Part shown: piece after piece, positions 51,175-59,571 of the stretch
How positions within the stretch are numbered: the first letter of the stretch is position 1
Layout: each line of letters starts with the position of its first letter
Source of the DNA: Pedobacter sp. MR2016-24
GTDB lineage: Bacteria > Bacteroidota > Bacteroidia > Sphingobacteriales > Sphingobacteriaceae
NCBI RefSeq assembly: GCF_026239655.1
Contig: NZ_JAPIVO010000004.1
Coordinates: forward strand, 124,001-188,000
DNA: 64,000 nt
Reading direction: 5' to 3'
The notes under the pieces: generated by a model
Database searches by the model: none
What the model saw: only the letters and a program-made list of their open reading frames with translations
Told to the model about the DNA's origin: nothing
Position numbers and translations under genes: made by a program

Positions 51175-51906
51175 ATGCCCGAAGGACCCTCTATTGTTAT
51201 TTTAAAGGAAAAGATCTCTTATTTAAAACATAAGATAGTTGCTGAAGCTTCCGGCTATGCTGAAATTGATATGGAGGCATTGGAGCATAAAAAGATTATT
51301 GATTTCAAATCCTGGGGCAAGCATTTTTTTATTTGCTTCAGCGATTTCACCATACGGATTCACTTTGGGCTCTTTGGCAGTTACCAGTTCCATGAACCCA
51401 AAAAGGTGAATCCAAAGCTTGCGCTACATTTTAACGACGACAGTGTCTATTTTTATGTTTGCACCGTAGAGCGTTTGGATCAGTCGCCCGACGAACTATA
51501 TGATTTCAGCGCTGATGTAATGAGTGATGAATGGGATGTAAAAAAAGCCTTAGTGAAGTTGAAAGATCTGGGAGATAAAAAGATTTGCGATGTTTTGCTT
51601 GATCAGCATATTTTCAGCGGAGTAGGGAACATCATCAAAAATGAGGTTTTGTACCGCTGCAGTGTTCACCCTGAAAGTATCGTCAAAAAAATCCCTGCTG
51701 CTAAGCTCAAAGCAATCGTGCATGAATGCCGGGAATATAGTTTCGATTTCCTGAAATGGAAAAAGAAGAATGAACTGAAAAAACACTTTGAAGTATATCA
51801 ACAAAAGACTTTGAGGAATACAGATCAGAAGGTTACCAAAAAAGATACCGGCACTACCAGGCGCAGCAGTTATTTCCAGGCTGAAATGCAGGAACTATAC
51901 AGTTAA
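51175..51906 (+). CDS. Fpg/Nei-family DNA glycosylase lacking zinc-finger cysteines
   Basis: A 243-residue base-excision glycosylase/AP lyase. It starts MPEGPSIVILKEK: Pro2 (catalytic Schiff-base residue) and Glu3 are in place. The core has DFKSWGKHFFICF, RIHFGLFGSYQF, the H2TH region (VLLDQHIFSGVGNIIKNEVLYRCSVHPES), and the C-terminus HFEVYQQKTLRNTDQKVTKK … RRSSYFQAEMQELY. That end aligns in spacing with the Fpg/Nei zinc finger, but all four Cys are replaced, so it looks like a zinc-less finger as in NEIL1-type enzymes. The finger's conserved Arg (in RRSSYF) remains. The gene lies between 48-bp direct repeats. Confidence 0.9.
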   Translation: MPEGPSIVILKEKISYLKHKIVAEASGYAEIDMEALEHKKIIDFKSWGKHFFICFSDFTIRIHFGLFGSYQFHEPKKVNPKLALHFNDDSVYFYVCTVERLDQSPDELYDFSADVMSDEWDVKKALVKLKDLGDKKICDVLLDQHIFSGVGNIIKNEVLYRCSVHPESIVKKIPAAKLKAIVHECREYSFDFLKWKKKNELKKHFEVYQQKTLRNTDQKVTKKDTGTTRRSSYFQAEMQELYS

Positions 51907-51965
51907 TGTTTTTAAACTCAGTTCCAGACGTTTTCCTGTGTTAGTCCTATAAAAGCTATTCAAAT

Positions 51966-52322
51966 CTACAATCCGGGCGATTTAAATCCTGCTCTTATAC
52001 TTTTAACAAACGCTAAAGGCACTCCATTCAGCTTCGCAATGTCTCTGTCAGAAAAATTTGAATTTTTAATCAGATTACTAACTGATAGTTGTGCCTGCTC
52101 CATTTTTCCTTCGCGTTTTCCTTCCAGTATGCCCTGTAGGTGCCCCTCATGTATAGCCTCCTGGCACCATTCTTCTTTCCACCTGTTTATCTTATTTTCG
52201 AAAACTTGTTCTTCCATTGTCATATTTTTTTCTCTTATTAGTGAATACAACTCTTTTTCAAAAGTAATTAATGTTTCTTTGAATTCAAAATGAATATAGT
52301 TTATAATAAAAGATAGTATGAG
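51966..52322 (-). pseudogene. Rpn-family nuclease/transposase C-terminal fragment
   Basis: An open frame of about 118 codons on the minus strand, beginning directly after an in-frame TAG at 52323-52325. It reads LSFIINYIHFEFKETLITFEKEL, then INRWKEEWCQEAIHEGHLQGILEGKREGKMEQ, then an end with NFSDRDIAKLNGVPLAFVKSIR. The helical tail with E-G-K-x-E-G repeats and the closing I-A-x-L-x-G-V-x-x-x-x-V-x-x-I motif match the C-terminal part of Rpn/PDDEXK-type recombination-promoting nucleases. The catalytic N-terminal domain is missing. An ATG at 52250 could still start a 94-residue peptide. Its upstream end coincides with the second copy of the 48-bp repeat. Confidence 0.6.
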
Positions 52323-52365
52323 CTAAATTAATCCCATAAAATCGAATTGTGGTTACCAAAATGAA
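52318..52365 (+). repeat. 48-bp direct repeat, copy 2
   Basis: This is the second copy of the repeat at 51041-51088 (43 of 48 identical, same orientation). The pair encloses the Fpg/Nei gene and the Rpn-like fragment, about 1.28 kb apart. Confidence 0.85.
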
Positions 52366-52384
52366 AATTGCTTCACCGTAAAAA

Positions 52385-53416
52385 TCAAATCAGTAGTAAA
52401 GAATAGAACAGGCCAAGTACCATATTTCCCTGCATCTTGAATTTCTGAGGAGACAGACCGTAAAAACGCTTAAAAGCAGCAGAAAAATGCGAAACATCTT
52501 TGTAGCCGCATTCGTAAGCGACTTCACTTACAGGGATTGTGTGTGACCTGAACAATTCTTTTGCTCTTTCCATCCGCAGTTTAATGATATAACTCTTTAC
52601 CGTATCACCGAAACAGGCTTTAAATCCTTTTTTGAGTTTGAACTCATTCAGGGAGATCTTTCTCGATAATTCAGGTAAAGTAGGTGCATGCGTAAAATTA
52701 CTATCCAGGATTTCCCTGGCCTGCTGTAATTTGTTAAAGTCCGGGCTATCCATCAACATTTCCGGTTCTGCCTTCTGCTCCATTAGTATTTCGATTTGCA
52801 ATAGGAGCAGCTCCCTGATTTTGGTCTCCAGATAAATCCGTTTAAAAAGACCAGATCGTTTACAGTTTCTGATCTCCCGGATCACCCATTGTATATCAGG
52901 TGTTAATGGCAGATAACTCGCAGATAAGTAGGAGGGAATTCCCTTCTCAATATTGGTCGAAAAATCGCGGTGCAAAAGGGGACCCATACTGATGAGGGTG
53001 TGGTAAAAATCTTTTGACATCACCGCACATAAGTAATTTGTCTGTTTATAGGCAGGCATAATATAAGTACCGGTATAATTTGGGGCATACCACATATTAT
53101 GTCTGTTGGGCTTTGTAAATTCAGGATTATCCATCGACTCTACACTCAGCTCTACATCGCTGCCATACATGAAACTCATCACTACACAGTCGCCCTTAAT
53201 CTCAAACACATCCGTTTCCGCTTTTGTAAAAAACAACTGGGTATCTATTAAAATGAAACCACTGGTACTGAGTATCCTGCTTTTAATGATTTCCAGGCAA
53301 TTGCCCCTGACCGTGAATAATTCTTCAGTAATGAGGCTTTGCTGATCATACTGATCTTCCACCTCTTTTTTCACCAGCCATTCCCCGTGCCCTAAAAGTT
53401 TTGATTCGACTTTCAA
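52385..53416 (-). CDS. AraC-family transcriptional regulator
   Basis: A 343-residue regulator. The N-terminal ~230 residues form an effector domain with no recognised enzyme fold. The C-terminal AraC domain reads LPELSRKISLNEFKLKKGFKACFGDTVKSYIIKLRMERAKELF … VSEVAYECGYKDVSHFSAAFKRFYGLSPQKF. The length and the short spacer before the HTH resemble PchR-type siderophore regulators, which bind the metal chelate directly. It is divergent from the TonB receptor at 53521 with a 104-bp shared promoter region, so it most likely controls that receptor/DUF4374 pair. Confidence 0.92.
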   Translation of the reverse strand: MKVESKLLGHGEWLVKKEVEDQYDQQSLITEELFTVRGNCLEIIKSRILSTSGFILIDTQLFFTKAETDVFEIKGDCVVMSFMYGSDVELSVESMDNPEFTKPNRHNMWYAPNYTGTYIMPAYKQTNYLCAVMSKDFYHTLISMGPLLHRDFSTNIEKGIPSYLSASYLPLTPDIQWVIREIRNCKRSGLFKRIYLETKIRELLLLQIEILMEQKAEPEMLMDSPDFNKLQQAREILDSNFTHAPTLPELSRKISLNEFKLKKGFKACFGDTVKSYIIKLRMERAKELFRSHTIPVSEVAYECGYKDVSHFSAAFKRFYGLSPQKFKMQGNMVLGLFYSLLLI

Positions 53417-53520
53417 AATAATCCGTTTTTACAAAATAATAATCCCTTTTTCCCTAATCTAATCCGCACATAGACCCTACTTTCGCACCAAAGTTATTTA
53501 TAATTAGTCTAATTAGTATA

Positions 53521-55917
53521 ATGCCTATCAAAAAATATTTACTCAGCAGTCTGTTCTTATTGTTATCCATTATCTCTTTTGCCCGGCAAAATCAAACGGT
53601 TACCATATCCGGAGATGTCAAAGAAAAATCAGGAGAAGTTATTCCACATGCTTCAGTCCGTTTGGAAAATACCCGTATATCCGCTGTGACAGACCAGCAG
53701 GGAAAATACCAGCTCAGAGGTGTTTCTGCCGGAAAATATAACCTGATCATTTCAGTAGTTGGCTATACTACTATCAAAAAACAAGTAGACGTTAAAGGAG
53801 ATAAGGACCTTTCGATTCCATTTAAAATGGAGAGTACTGTAAACGAACTCGAAAACATTACCGTCATGGGGCGTACCGAAAATCAGAAGATCAACAAACA
53901 AGCCTATAATGTAACCTCTATAGATGCTAAAAAGCTGCATAACTCTACATTAGATCTTTCTCATGCGCTGGACAGGGTTTCCGGCGTGCGCGTACGTGAA
54001 TCTGGTGGTGTAGGTTCCCGTGCAGATTTGTCTCTGAACGGATTTACCGGTAACCAGGTGAAATTCTTTCTTGATGGCGTACCAATGGATAATTTTGGTT
54101 CTTCCTTTCAGATCAATAATATTCCCGTTAACCTGGCCGAACGCGTTGAAGTTTACAAAGGTGTTGTGCCCATCTGGCTTGGTGGAGATGCTTTGGGTGG
54201 TGCGATCAATATTGTAACCAATAACAGCCCCAGAACGTATGTCGATGCGTCTTATTCATTCGGCTCGTTCAATACACACCGCAGTACATTAAATGCGGGT
54301 TATGTAGGGAAAAATGGATTCACCGTACAGTTGAATGCTTTTCAGAATTACTCAGATAATAATTATTGGGTGAATGTGGAAACGGCAGATCTTACAACTG
54401 GTTTTTATTATCCTAAAGCCCGCGTGAGGAGATTTCATGATAAATATCATAATGAAACTGCAATCCTGAACATTGGTGTAACAGGGAAAAAATGGGCAGA
54501 TAAATTATTGTTTGGACTTACTGCCGGGCAGAATAAGGCAGACATACAGACTGGAGCAAGAATGGTAAGCGTTTTCGGCGAGATGCGTCGCACAGGAAAC
54601 ATATTAATGCCGACGGTCAAATACCAGAAAAATGATTTATTCACCAAAGGTTTGAATGTTAGTGTAACAGGGAACTTTAATTTTGGCGAAGAGCAGAATA
54701 TCGATACGGCCAGCAGGATTTATAACTGGCTTGGTCAGCCAAGACAGTTAGCAGGGCCTCGCGGAGAACGTAACCGCTCCCTTCTTAAGTTTAAAAACAA
54801 CAATGGCCTGGCCACTGCAAACGCCAGTTATGCATTGAATGATAAACATTCATTTTTGCTGAACAATACCTATAATACATTTGACCGTAAGGAGTCCGAC
54901 GAACTGCAGCCGAATTCAGTAACCTATGCGCAGCCTAAAAAGACTGTCAAAAATATAGTAGGCGCTGGTTATAAGTTCGATTATAACGAAAAATGGAGTA
55001 CATCTTTATTTGTTAAACATTACCATCTGAATACCACTTATGTCAGAAGTTTTAATCCTACCGGTGAGTATGGCGACGTTGCCTATGAGCATTATACAGA
55101 TAGCAGATCAAAAGTGGGTTATGGTGCAGCCAGCAGTTATTACATCATGCGTAATCTGCAAGTTAAAGCTTCCTACGAAAAAAGCTACAGGCTGCCTTCG
55201 CCGGAAGAAATATTTGGGAATGTAAATGATGCAATCGAAGGAAACAGGACGTTAAAACCTGAAAGCAGTGATAATATCAATCTTGGTTTTAGTTATCAGA
55301 CGAGCTTCAGCAAAGTACATGCACTATCATTTGATATGAATCTATTGTATCGCCAAGCAGTTGATTTTATCAGGCCTGAACTTAACCTGAATCAGACAAT
55401 GACGAGAAATGTGAACCAGGGAAGTGTACGCAATGCAGGGATAGACGGCGAGATCAGATACTCTTACAAGCGAAGTTTTACAGCAGGGGTGAATCTAACC
55501 TATCAGAATCTTCGCAATTATACCATGTATGAACCCAATCAGAATTATGTGTCTTACTTCTATAAAGACAGAATTCCTAATATGCCTTTTCTGTTCGGTA
55601 ATGCCGATGCTTCATATTTCTTCAATGATTTTATGAAAAAAGGCAATAACCTTTCATTAGGATACAACCTGCTGTATGTGGGAGAATATTACCTGGCCTG
55701 GCCAAGTCAGGGTGCTGCTGATGGTAAACTGAACATCCCTACACAGTTTAACCATGAAGTTAATGCTACTTACACTATGGCAGATGGTAAGTATAATATC
55801 GCACTGGAGTGTAAAAATCTACTCGATAACCGATTATACGATAACTTCTCCCTGCAGAAGCCCAGCCGTGCTTTTTACATCAAACTTCGTTACTTCTTTA
55901 ATAAAGCCAATCAATAA
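53521..55917 (+). CDS. TonB-dependent receptor
   Basis: A 798-residue receptor: signal peptide (ending IISFARQ), carboxypeptidase-regulatory-like domain (TISGDVKEKSGEVIPHASVRLEN), and a plug with ENITVMGRTENQKINKQAYNV, LDRVSGVRVRESGGVGSRADL, FLDGVPMDNFGSSF, ERVEVYKGVVPIWLGGDALGGAINIVT. The barrel ends FYIKLRYFFNKANQ. It is followed 45 bp later by a DUF4374 lipoprotein and preceded by a divergent PchR-like AraC gene. This trio suggests uptake of a metal chelate, most likely iron-siderophore or heme-type, though the ligand is inferred. Confidence 0.93.
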   Translation: MPIKKYLLSSLFLLLSIISFARQNQTVTISGDVKEKSGEVIPHASVRLENTRISAVTDQQGKYQLRGVSAGKYNLIISVVGYTTIKKQVDVKGDKDLSIPFKMESTVNELENITVMGRTENQKINKQAYNVTSIDAKKLHNSTLDLSHALDRVSGVRVRESGGVGSRADLSLNGFTGNQVKFFLDGVPMDNFGSSFQINNIPVNLAERVEVYKGVVPIWLGGDALGGAINIVTNNSPRTYVDASYSFGSFNTHRSTLNAGYVGKNGFTVQLNAFQNYSDNNYWVNVETADLTTGFYYPKARVRRFHDKYHNETAILNIGVTGKKWADKLLFGLTAGQNKADIQTGARMVSVFGEMRRTGNILMPTVKYQKNDLFTKGLNVSVTGNFNFGEEQNIDTASRIYNWLGQPRQLAGPRGERNRSLLKFKNNNGLATANASYALNDKHSFLLNNTYNTFDRKESDELQPNSVTYAQPKKTVKNIVGAGYKFDYNEKWSTSLFVKHYHLNTTYVRSFNPTGEYGDVAYEHYTDSRSKVGYGAASSYYIMRNLQVKASYEKSYRLPSPEEIFGNVNDAIEGNRTLKPESSDNINLGFSYQTSFSKVHALSFDMNLLYRQAVDFIRPELNLNQTMTRNVNQGSVRNAGIDGEIRYSYKRSFTAGVNLTYQNLRNYTMYEPNQNYVSYFYKDRIPNMPFLFGNADASYFFNDFMKKGNNLSLGYNLLYVGEYYLAWPSQGAADGKLNIPTQFNHEVNATYTMADGKYNIALECKNLLDNRLYDNFSLQKPSRAFYIKLRYFFNKANQ

Positions 55918-55962
55918 TCCATTCATAAAGCAAATAATACATCAATAATAAGTTATCAGATC

Positions 55963-57192
55963 ATGAATAAACAGTACAAAAACTTCCTTTTTGCCGCAAT
56001 TTGTGCGGTTGCATTGAGCTCATGCAGTAAAGATTCAGATTCACCAAATGGTGAGGCTTCTTTAGATACCCGTAGCACAAAATATATTATCACTGCTACT
56101 ACAGGTGCCACAGGTATCGCCGATTACCTGCTTACTACAGACAATCTCACTACAGGTAGTATCACTACAGTGGGAAATGGCTTAGAACAAGATGGTTCTT
56201 ATCGTTATTATGTAACGTCACAAAACAAATTTTTCAGCTTGTTATATGGACAGGGAAATCCCGGAGCTGTTACTTCCTACGCGTTAAATGCTGAAGGTAA
56301 ACTCATTAAAACATCAAATTTCCAGGCAGAGACTGTACAGGTATTTGCTCCGGTAGATAAAGACGTTGTAACCATTAAAGTTCCAAGAAGTGGTGCATCT
56401 ATTTCTTATATGTATCGTATCGACGCTGCGCAATCACTTATTGTAGGTGAAGCACAACAGGATACGAAACTATTGACGACTAAAGGTGAGCGTGCACACT
56501 TTACCTGGGCTACACAAGTAGGTGATAAAGTATTTATGCCTTACATGAGTATTAAAGGAGATGGCGTAGATAACTTTGGTACACAATTTCCAGATAGTAC
56601 ATGGGTAGCGGTATACAGTTATCCTGCATTGAAACTGGAAAAAATCATCAGAGATGGTCGTACCAGTTACCTGGGGGCTTATTTCACTAATGGATTATTC
56701 CAGGATGAGAAAGGTGACGCTTATGGTTTCTCTGGCGCAATTGCTACGAGCAACGGTGCAGCTGTATCCACTAAACCGTCTGCAGTAATCAGAATTAACA
56801 AGGGTGCTATAGAATTTGATCAGAATTACTTTTTCAATCTTCAGACAAAATCAGGAGGTTATAAACTATCCTCAAGTGCTTATATCGGTAACGGAAAAGT
56901 ATTGGTACAGATGTACGGTAACATTGGCCTGGTTTCCGGAGCACCGAAATTGGCTGTAGTCGATGTTTATGCGCAGACATTTACATGGGTTACAGGTCAG
57001 CCGGCTGTTATCAACAGTACAACAGTAAACAGATATAATGTTACCAATGATGATGCAACTGCTATCTTCATCGGTATAAATACACCAGACGGAAATTGGG
57101 TTTACTCGATTAACGGTACAACAGGTGTGGCTACAAAAGGTCTTGAAGTTAAAGGCGGAAGTATCACTGTAGTTTCAAAATTAAAATACTAA
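55963..57192 (+). CDS. DUF4374-family lipoprotein
   Basis: A 409-residue predicted lipoprotein (lipobox ALSSC, Cys21, then SKDSDSPNGE). The mature part is a seven-bladed-propeller-like beta protein typical of DUF4374 (YIITATTGATGIADYLLTTDNL, ITTVGNGLEQDGSYRYYVTSQNKFFSLLYGQGNPGAV, EKIIRDGRTSYLGAYFTNGLFQDEKGDAYGFSGA). DUF4374 genes usually sit after TonB receptors, as here, and the protein may be a surface partner for chelate capture. It is followed by a good terminator. Confidence 0.92.
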   Translation: MNKQYKNFLFAAICAVALSSCSKDSDSPNGEASLDTRSTKYIITATTGATGIADYLLTTDNLTTGSITTVGNGLEQDGSYRYYVTSQNKFFSLLYGQGNPGAVTSYALNAEGKLIKTSNFQAETVQVFAPVDKDVVTIKVPRSGASISYMYRIDAAQSLIVGEAQQDTKLLTTKGERAHFTWATQVGDKVFMPYMSIKGDGVDNFGTQFPDSTWVAVYSYPALKLEKIIRDGRTSYLGAYFTNGLFQDEKGDAYGFSGAIATSNGAAVSTKPSAVIRINKGAIEFDQNYFFNLQTKSGGYKLSSSAYIGNGKVLVQMYGNIGLVSGAPKLAVVDVYAQTFTWVTGQPAVINSTTVNRYNVTNDDATAIFIGINTPDGNWVYSINGTTGVATKGLEVKGGSITVVSKLKY

Positions 57193-57204
57193 ATAAACTC
57201 TCAG

Positions 57205-57236
57205 AACCGCAATCCGAAAGGCTTGCGGTTTTTTTA
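57205..57236 (+). terminator. rho-independent terminator
   Basis: AACCGCAA and TTGCGGTT form an 8-bp stem with a 10-nt loop, followed by a run of seven or more T. It lies 12 bp after the DUF4374 stop codon. Confidence 0.88.
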
Positions 57237-57337
57237 TACCTTATTATCCCGAAGCTAAAAGCAGCTAAAACCGGACCTTCTGTTTTAAATTGACTAAACC
57301 TTTAAAAAAAGGTAGTCGCTAAAAAGAAAAACGCGAA

Positions 57338-57475
57338 TTAGTAGTTTAAATAAGAAACTACACCAGTGCTTAAAGCATAAGCCAATGTAGCAACAAATGC
57401 AAGTGTTCCAATTGTGATCATCCATTTTCTGGCGCTTGCACTAAAAGGGCTATAGTATTGAGGAGACGTTTTCAT
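57338..57475 (-). CDS. small single-span membrane protein
   Basis: A 45-residue ORF with a short hydrophilic N-terminus (MKTSPQYYSPFSASARK) and one hydrophobic span (WMITIGTLAFVATLAYALSTGV) ending SYLNY. The frame stays open upstream to 57562, but the start at 57475 gives the cleaner protein. Single-span mini-proteins of this kind often tune larger membrane complexes; no partner is adjacent. The composition supports translation, but the shortness means chance cannot be excluded. Confidence 0.45.
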   Translation of the reverse strand: MKTSPQYYSPFSASARKWMITIGTLAFVATLAYALSTGVVSYLNY

Positions 57476-57671
57476 AAGTATATAGTTTATATATACTTGG
57501 TATAGACCATTACTATGCCTAAATATTTTTAAGCTAAAAATGTCACATAAATCATGTGTCAAAGGGCTATTTAACTTATGTATTGAACTTAGATCTAATC
57601 CACATTGTGTATGGGGTTCCTCAATTGGGGTAAAGATTTCTATGTTTGCATATTTCGATTTTGATAGTAAG

Positions 57672-57717
57672 TTTCTATAGTTACACCGGAAGTTTAATTT
57701 CGGTCTAACTATAGAAA
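57672..57717 (-). terminator. hairpin directly after DUF6266 gene
   Basis: TTTCTATAGTTACACCG and CGGTCTAACTATAGAAA pair over 17 positions with one mismatch and a 12-nt loop. It begins at the base next to the DUF6266 stop codon (minus strand). There is no clear T-run after it, so it may stabilise the mRNA end instead of terminating. Confidence 0.55.
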
Positions 57718-58998
57718 TTATTTTTTTGGTATGGTCAGGCTGCCCAGGTAATCTGTATTGGATGCCTGTGATTCATCCGGGGTGTAAAAGAAGATCCATG
57801 CATGAATAATATCTCCCGGTTTTATTCCCCTTAAATACAACTCAGTGGAAAGCTCTTTCCGTGTAACCATATAGGATTCAGCGGAAGCATGCTTCCTGGA
57901 TTGATTGTACACCATGATGCAGGCGATGTCATCCCCAATCAGTTTCATGTTTGCTGTTTCCGGCACGGCCCATTTTACCTGCAGCTTATTGTCTTCATCC
58001 AGCATCATTTTGGTGGACCATGCGCTTTCCCTTTTTCCCCTGCTGAATTTTAGCTTAGGGAAGTCAATATGATATAACGGGGCTTCCCCTTTCATCGCAT
58101 GGAGCAGATTATAGCTCATGGCCTTGTTCATCTGCGTCAATGTGCCACCCTCCGGGTAACCGATATTGATCTGGTTCTTGAATACCCTGAGCATCGGTGA
58201 AAGTTTCTTCACTTTATGCACCTGTTCAGGCTTCTTGTCGTCATATTCCGGCGGAACATGTACATATTGATAGGCCGGATCATAATAAATTTCGCCCGTT
58301 TCCTTATTGACGGCCTCACTTGCAAATTTAAAACCTTCTTCGAGTTCGCCCACGCCCTCATTGAGGAGTAATTGCCCTAAATATACACTTGGAGAGGCAT
58401 CCAGGCGGTTATCCGCCACGAAGGCCATATAGACTTCCACAGCAGTTTCCAGCTCAAATTCAGGTAAGTTGATGCTTTCCGTTTCTGCGGACCTGCGGGC
58501 ACCACTGGCCAGTGTCACTGCTTTTTTCACCGAAGGGAAGTAGGCCAGGATCATCACCTGGTCCCTTTCATTCGTTCCTAAGGCTTCCATGTCTGCCTTC
58601 CAGGTTACTTCAAGACGGTTTCCTGTCAATAGCGCCTGACCATTTTTCGGTGCAGGGATATTTCCATCGGCCACGATCAGCTTGCTGAAATCGGTTTCTA
58701 TGTTGGGATATTCCCCTTTAACGGCTTTTTGTTTATTGAGTTTGATAAAGTGGTTGCGCGGATCCTGCTTACCGATGCCGGAAACAGCCCTCAGGCCAAA
58801 GTTCAGGAACTCTTCCAGGATACCGGACAAGGAAGAAACGAGTCCCATTCTGGTTTCATTCGCAAATTGTTTGGGCGTTCTGGGGCCATGGTATTTACCA
58901 ATGGTGCGGCTGACATTGATATCGCCGAGCATATAACCTACTGTAGGGCCTAATCTGCCGATAAAGGGACCAAGGACGCCATAAGGATGTTTTGCCAT
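57718..58998 (-). CDS. DUF6266-family protein with internal duplication
   Basis: A 426-residue soluble protein. The N-terminus (MAKHPYGVLGPFIGRLGPTVGY, IGKYHGPRTPKQFANETRMGLVSS) is the DUF6266 hallmark. Usual members are about 210 residues. Here the beta-rich second part occurs twice: about 85-215 (FIKLNKQKAVKGEYP, NIETDFSKLIVADG, VYMAFVADN … YLGQLLL) and about 285-425 (YNLLHAMKGEAPLYHIDFPKLKFSRG … AWIFFYTPDE … YLGSLTI). The two share spacing and key residues but are diverged. The role is unknown; members are common in Pedobacter-like genomes, often in several copies. No membrane or signal segment is present. Confidence 0.85.
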   Translation of the reverse strand: MAKHPYGVLGPFIGRLGPTVGYMLGDINVSRTIGKYHGPRTPKQFANETRMGLVSSLSGILEEFLNFGLRAVSGIGKQDPRNHFIKLNKQKAVKGEYPNIETDFSKLIVADGNIPAPKNGQALLTGNRLEVTWKADMEALGTNERDQVMILAYFPSVKKAVTLASGARRSAETESINLPEFELETAVEVYMAFVADNRLDASPSVYLGQLLLNEGVGELEEGFKFASEAVNKETGEIYYDPAYQYVHVPPEYDDKKPEQVHKVKKLSPMLRVFKNQINIGYPEGGTLTQMNKAMSYNLLHAMKGEAPLYHIDFPKLKFSRGKRESAWSTKMMLDEDNKLQVKWAVPETANMKLIGDDIACIMVYNQSRKHASAESYMVTRKELSTELYLRGIKPGDIIHAWIFFYTPDESQASNTDYLGSLTIPKK

Positions 58999-59388
58999 GA
59001 TGCTGTTTGGTTAGTTACAGGATTCTGGGTTGGTTATGAGCAAGATAGGAAAAGATACTGAAAGAAACAAGAGGGTGAGTAGAGGAAAGCAGTAAACAAC
59101 AAGATTGTTACAATGCGTTGATATATAGCTGATTAAACATTGAACAGGGTTTAACGCCTACAACCGCCTATCAACCCCCTGTCAAACCTCTTATAACCGC
59201 TTTGAAAATATCTTTAGTCTATTACCTCTCTGTTTGTACACTATAGCTTCGTACAGACTTCATCTATACCAGTTACAGTATCAACCCAGAACCCTGTCAA
59301 AGTAATTGACGATACCTTAGTCTATTAAATATTCTCATTACAAAGCCGGAGCGCCGGCTTTGTAATGAGAATATCCAAAAAAAAATGA
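58999..59388. other. intergenic region with an extended hairpin
   Basis: There is no ORF. Repeated short phrases occur (CCTGTCAAA near 59185 and 59294; TTAGTCTATTA near 59214 and 59318). A 21-bp perfect stem lies at 59329-59374. The region looks non-coding and may include a regulatory leader for the DUF6266 gene. Confidence 0.4.
59329..59374. repeat. 21-bp perfect inverted repeat (hairpin)
   Basis: The arms 59329-59349 and 59354-59374 pair perfectly around the 4-nt loop AGCG; the top of the stem is GC-rich (AAAGCCGG/CCGGCTTT). There is an A-run on the right side but no T-run after it in the plus direction, so it is not a standard terminator for plus-strand reading. Confidence 0.8.
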
Positions 59389-59567
59389 CTAGAAACCAAG
59401 TGCTAGTGTGAATGCACGGACTGCCCGAGGGAAATCAATCCCAGCCGTTGCTGCACCAGTCGCAAGATTTACGCTATATATTGTCATTGCGAAGTTCATG
59501 CGGTAGGAGATGATATGCTCTATGCAAGCAAAACCTACTAATGATAAGTTCAGTTCTACATTGAAAC
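59389..59567 (-). pseudogene. possible DUF4394-like C-terminal remnant
   Basis: A stop-free minus-strand segment ends in TAG at 59389-59391 and reads IYSVNLATGAATAGIDFP followed by RAVRAFTLALGF. The x-Y-S-V-N-L-A-T-G-A-A-T phrase is typical of DUF4394-type repeat proteins. No start codon context or upstream part is found, as it begins right after the LCP gene's stop. It may be a fragment left by a deletion. The evidence is a short motif only. Confidence 0.33.
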
Positions 59568-59571
59568 AAGT

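Noticed and set aside
51041..51205. 54-codon plus-strand frame starting in repeat copy 1
   Set aside because: It overlaps the start of the glycosylase gene, and the same frame in repeat copy 2 hits a stop at the third codon, so translation is unlikely.
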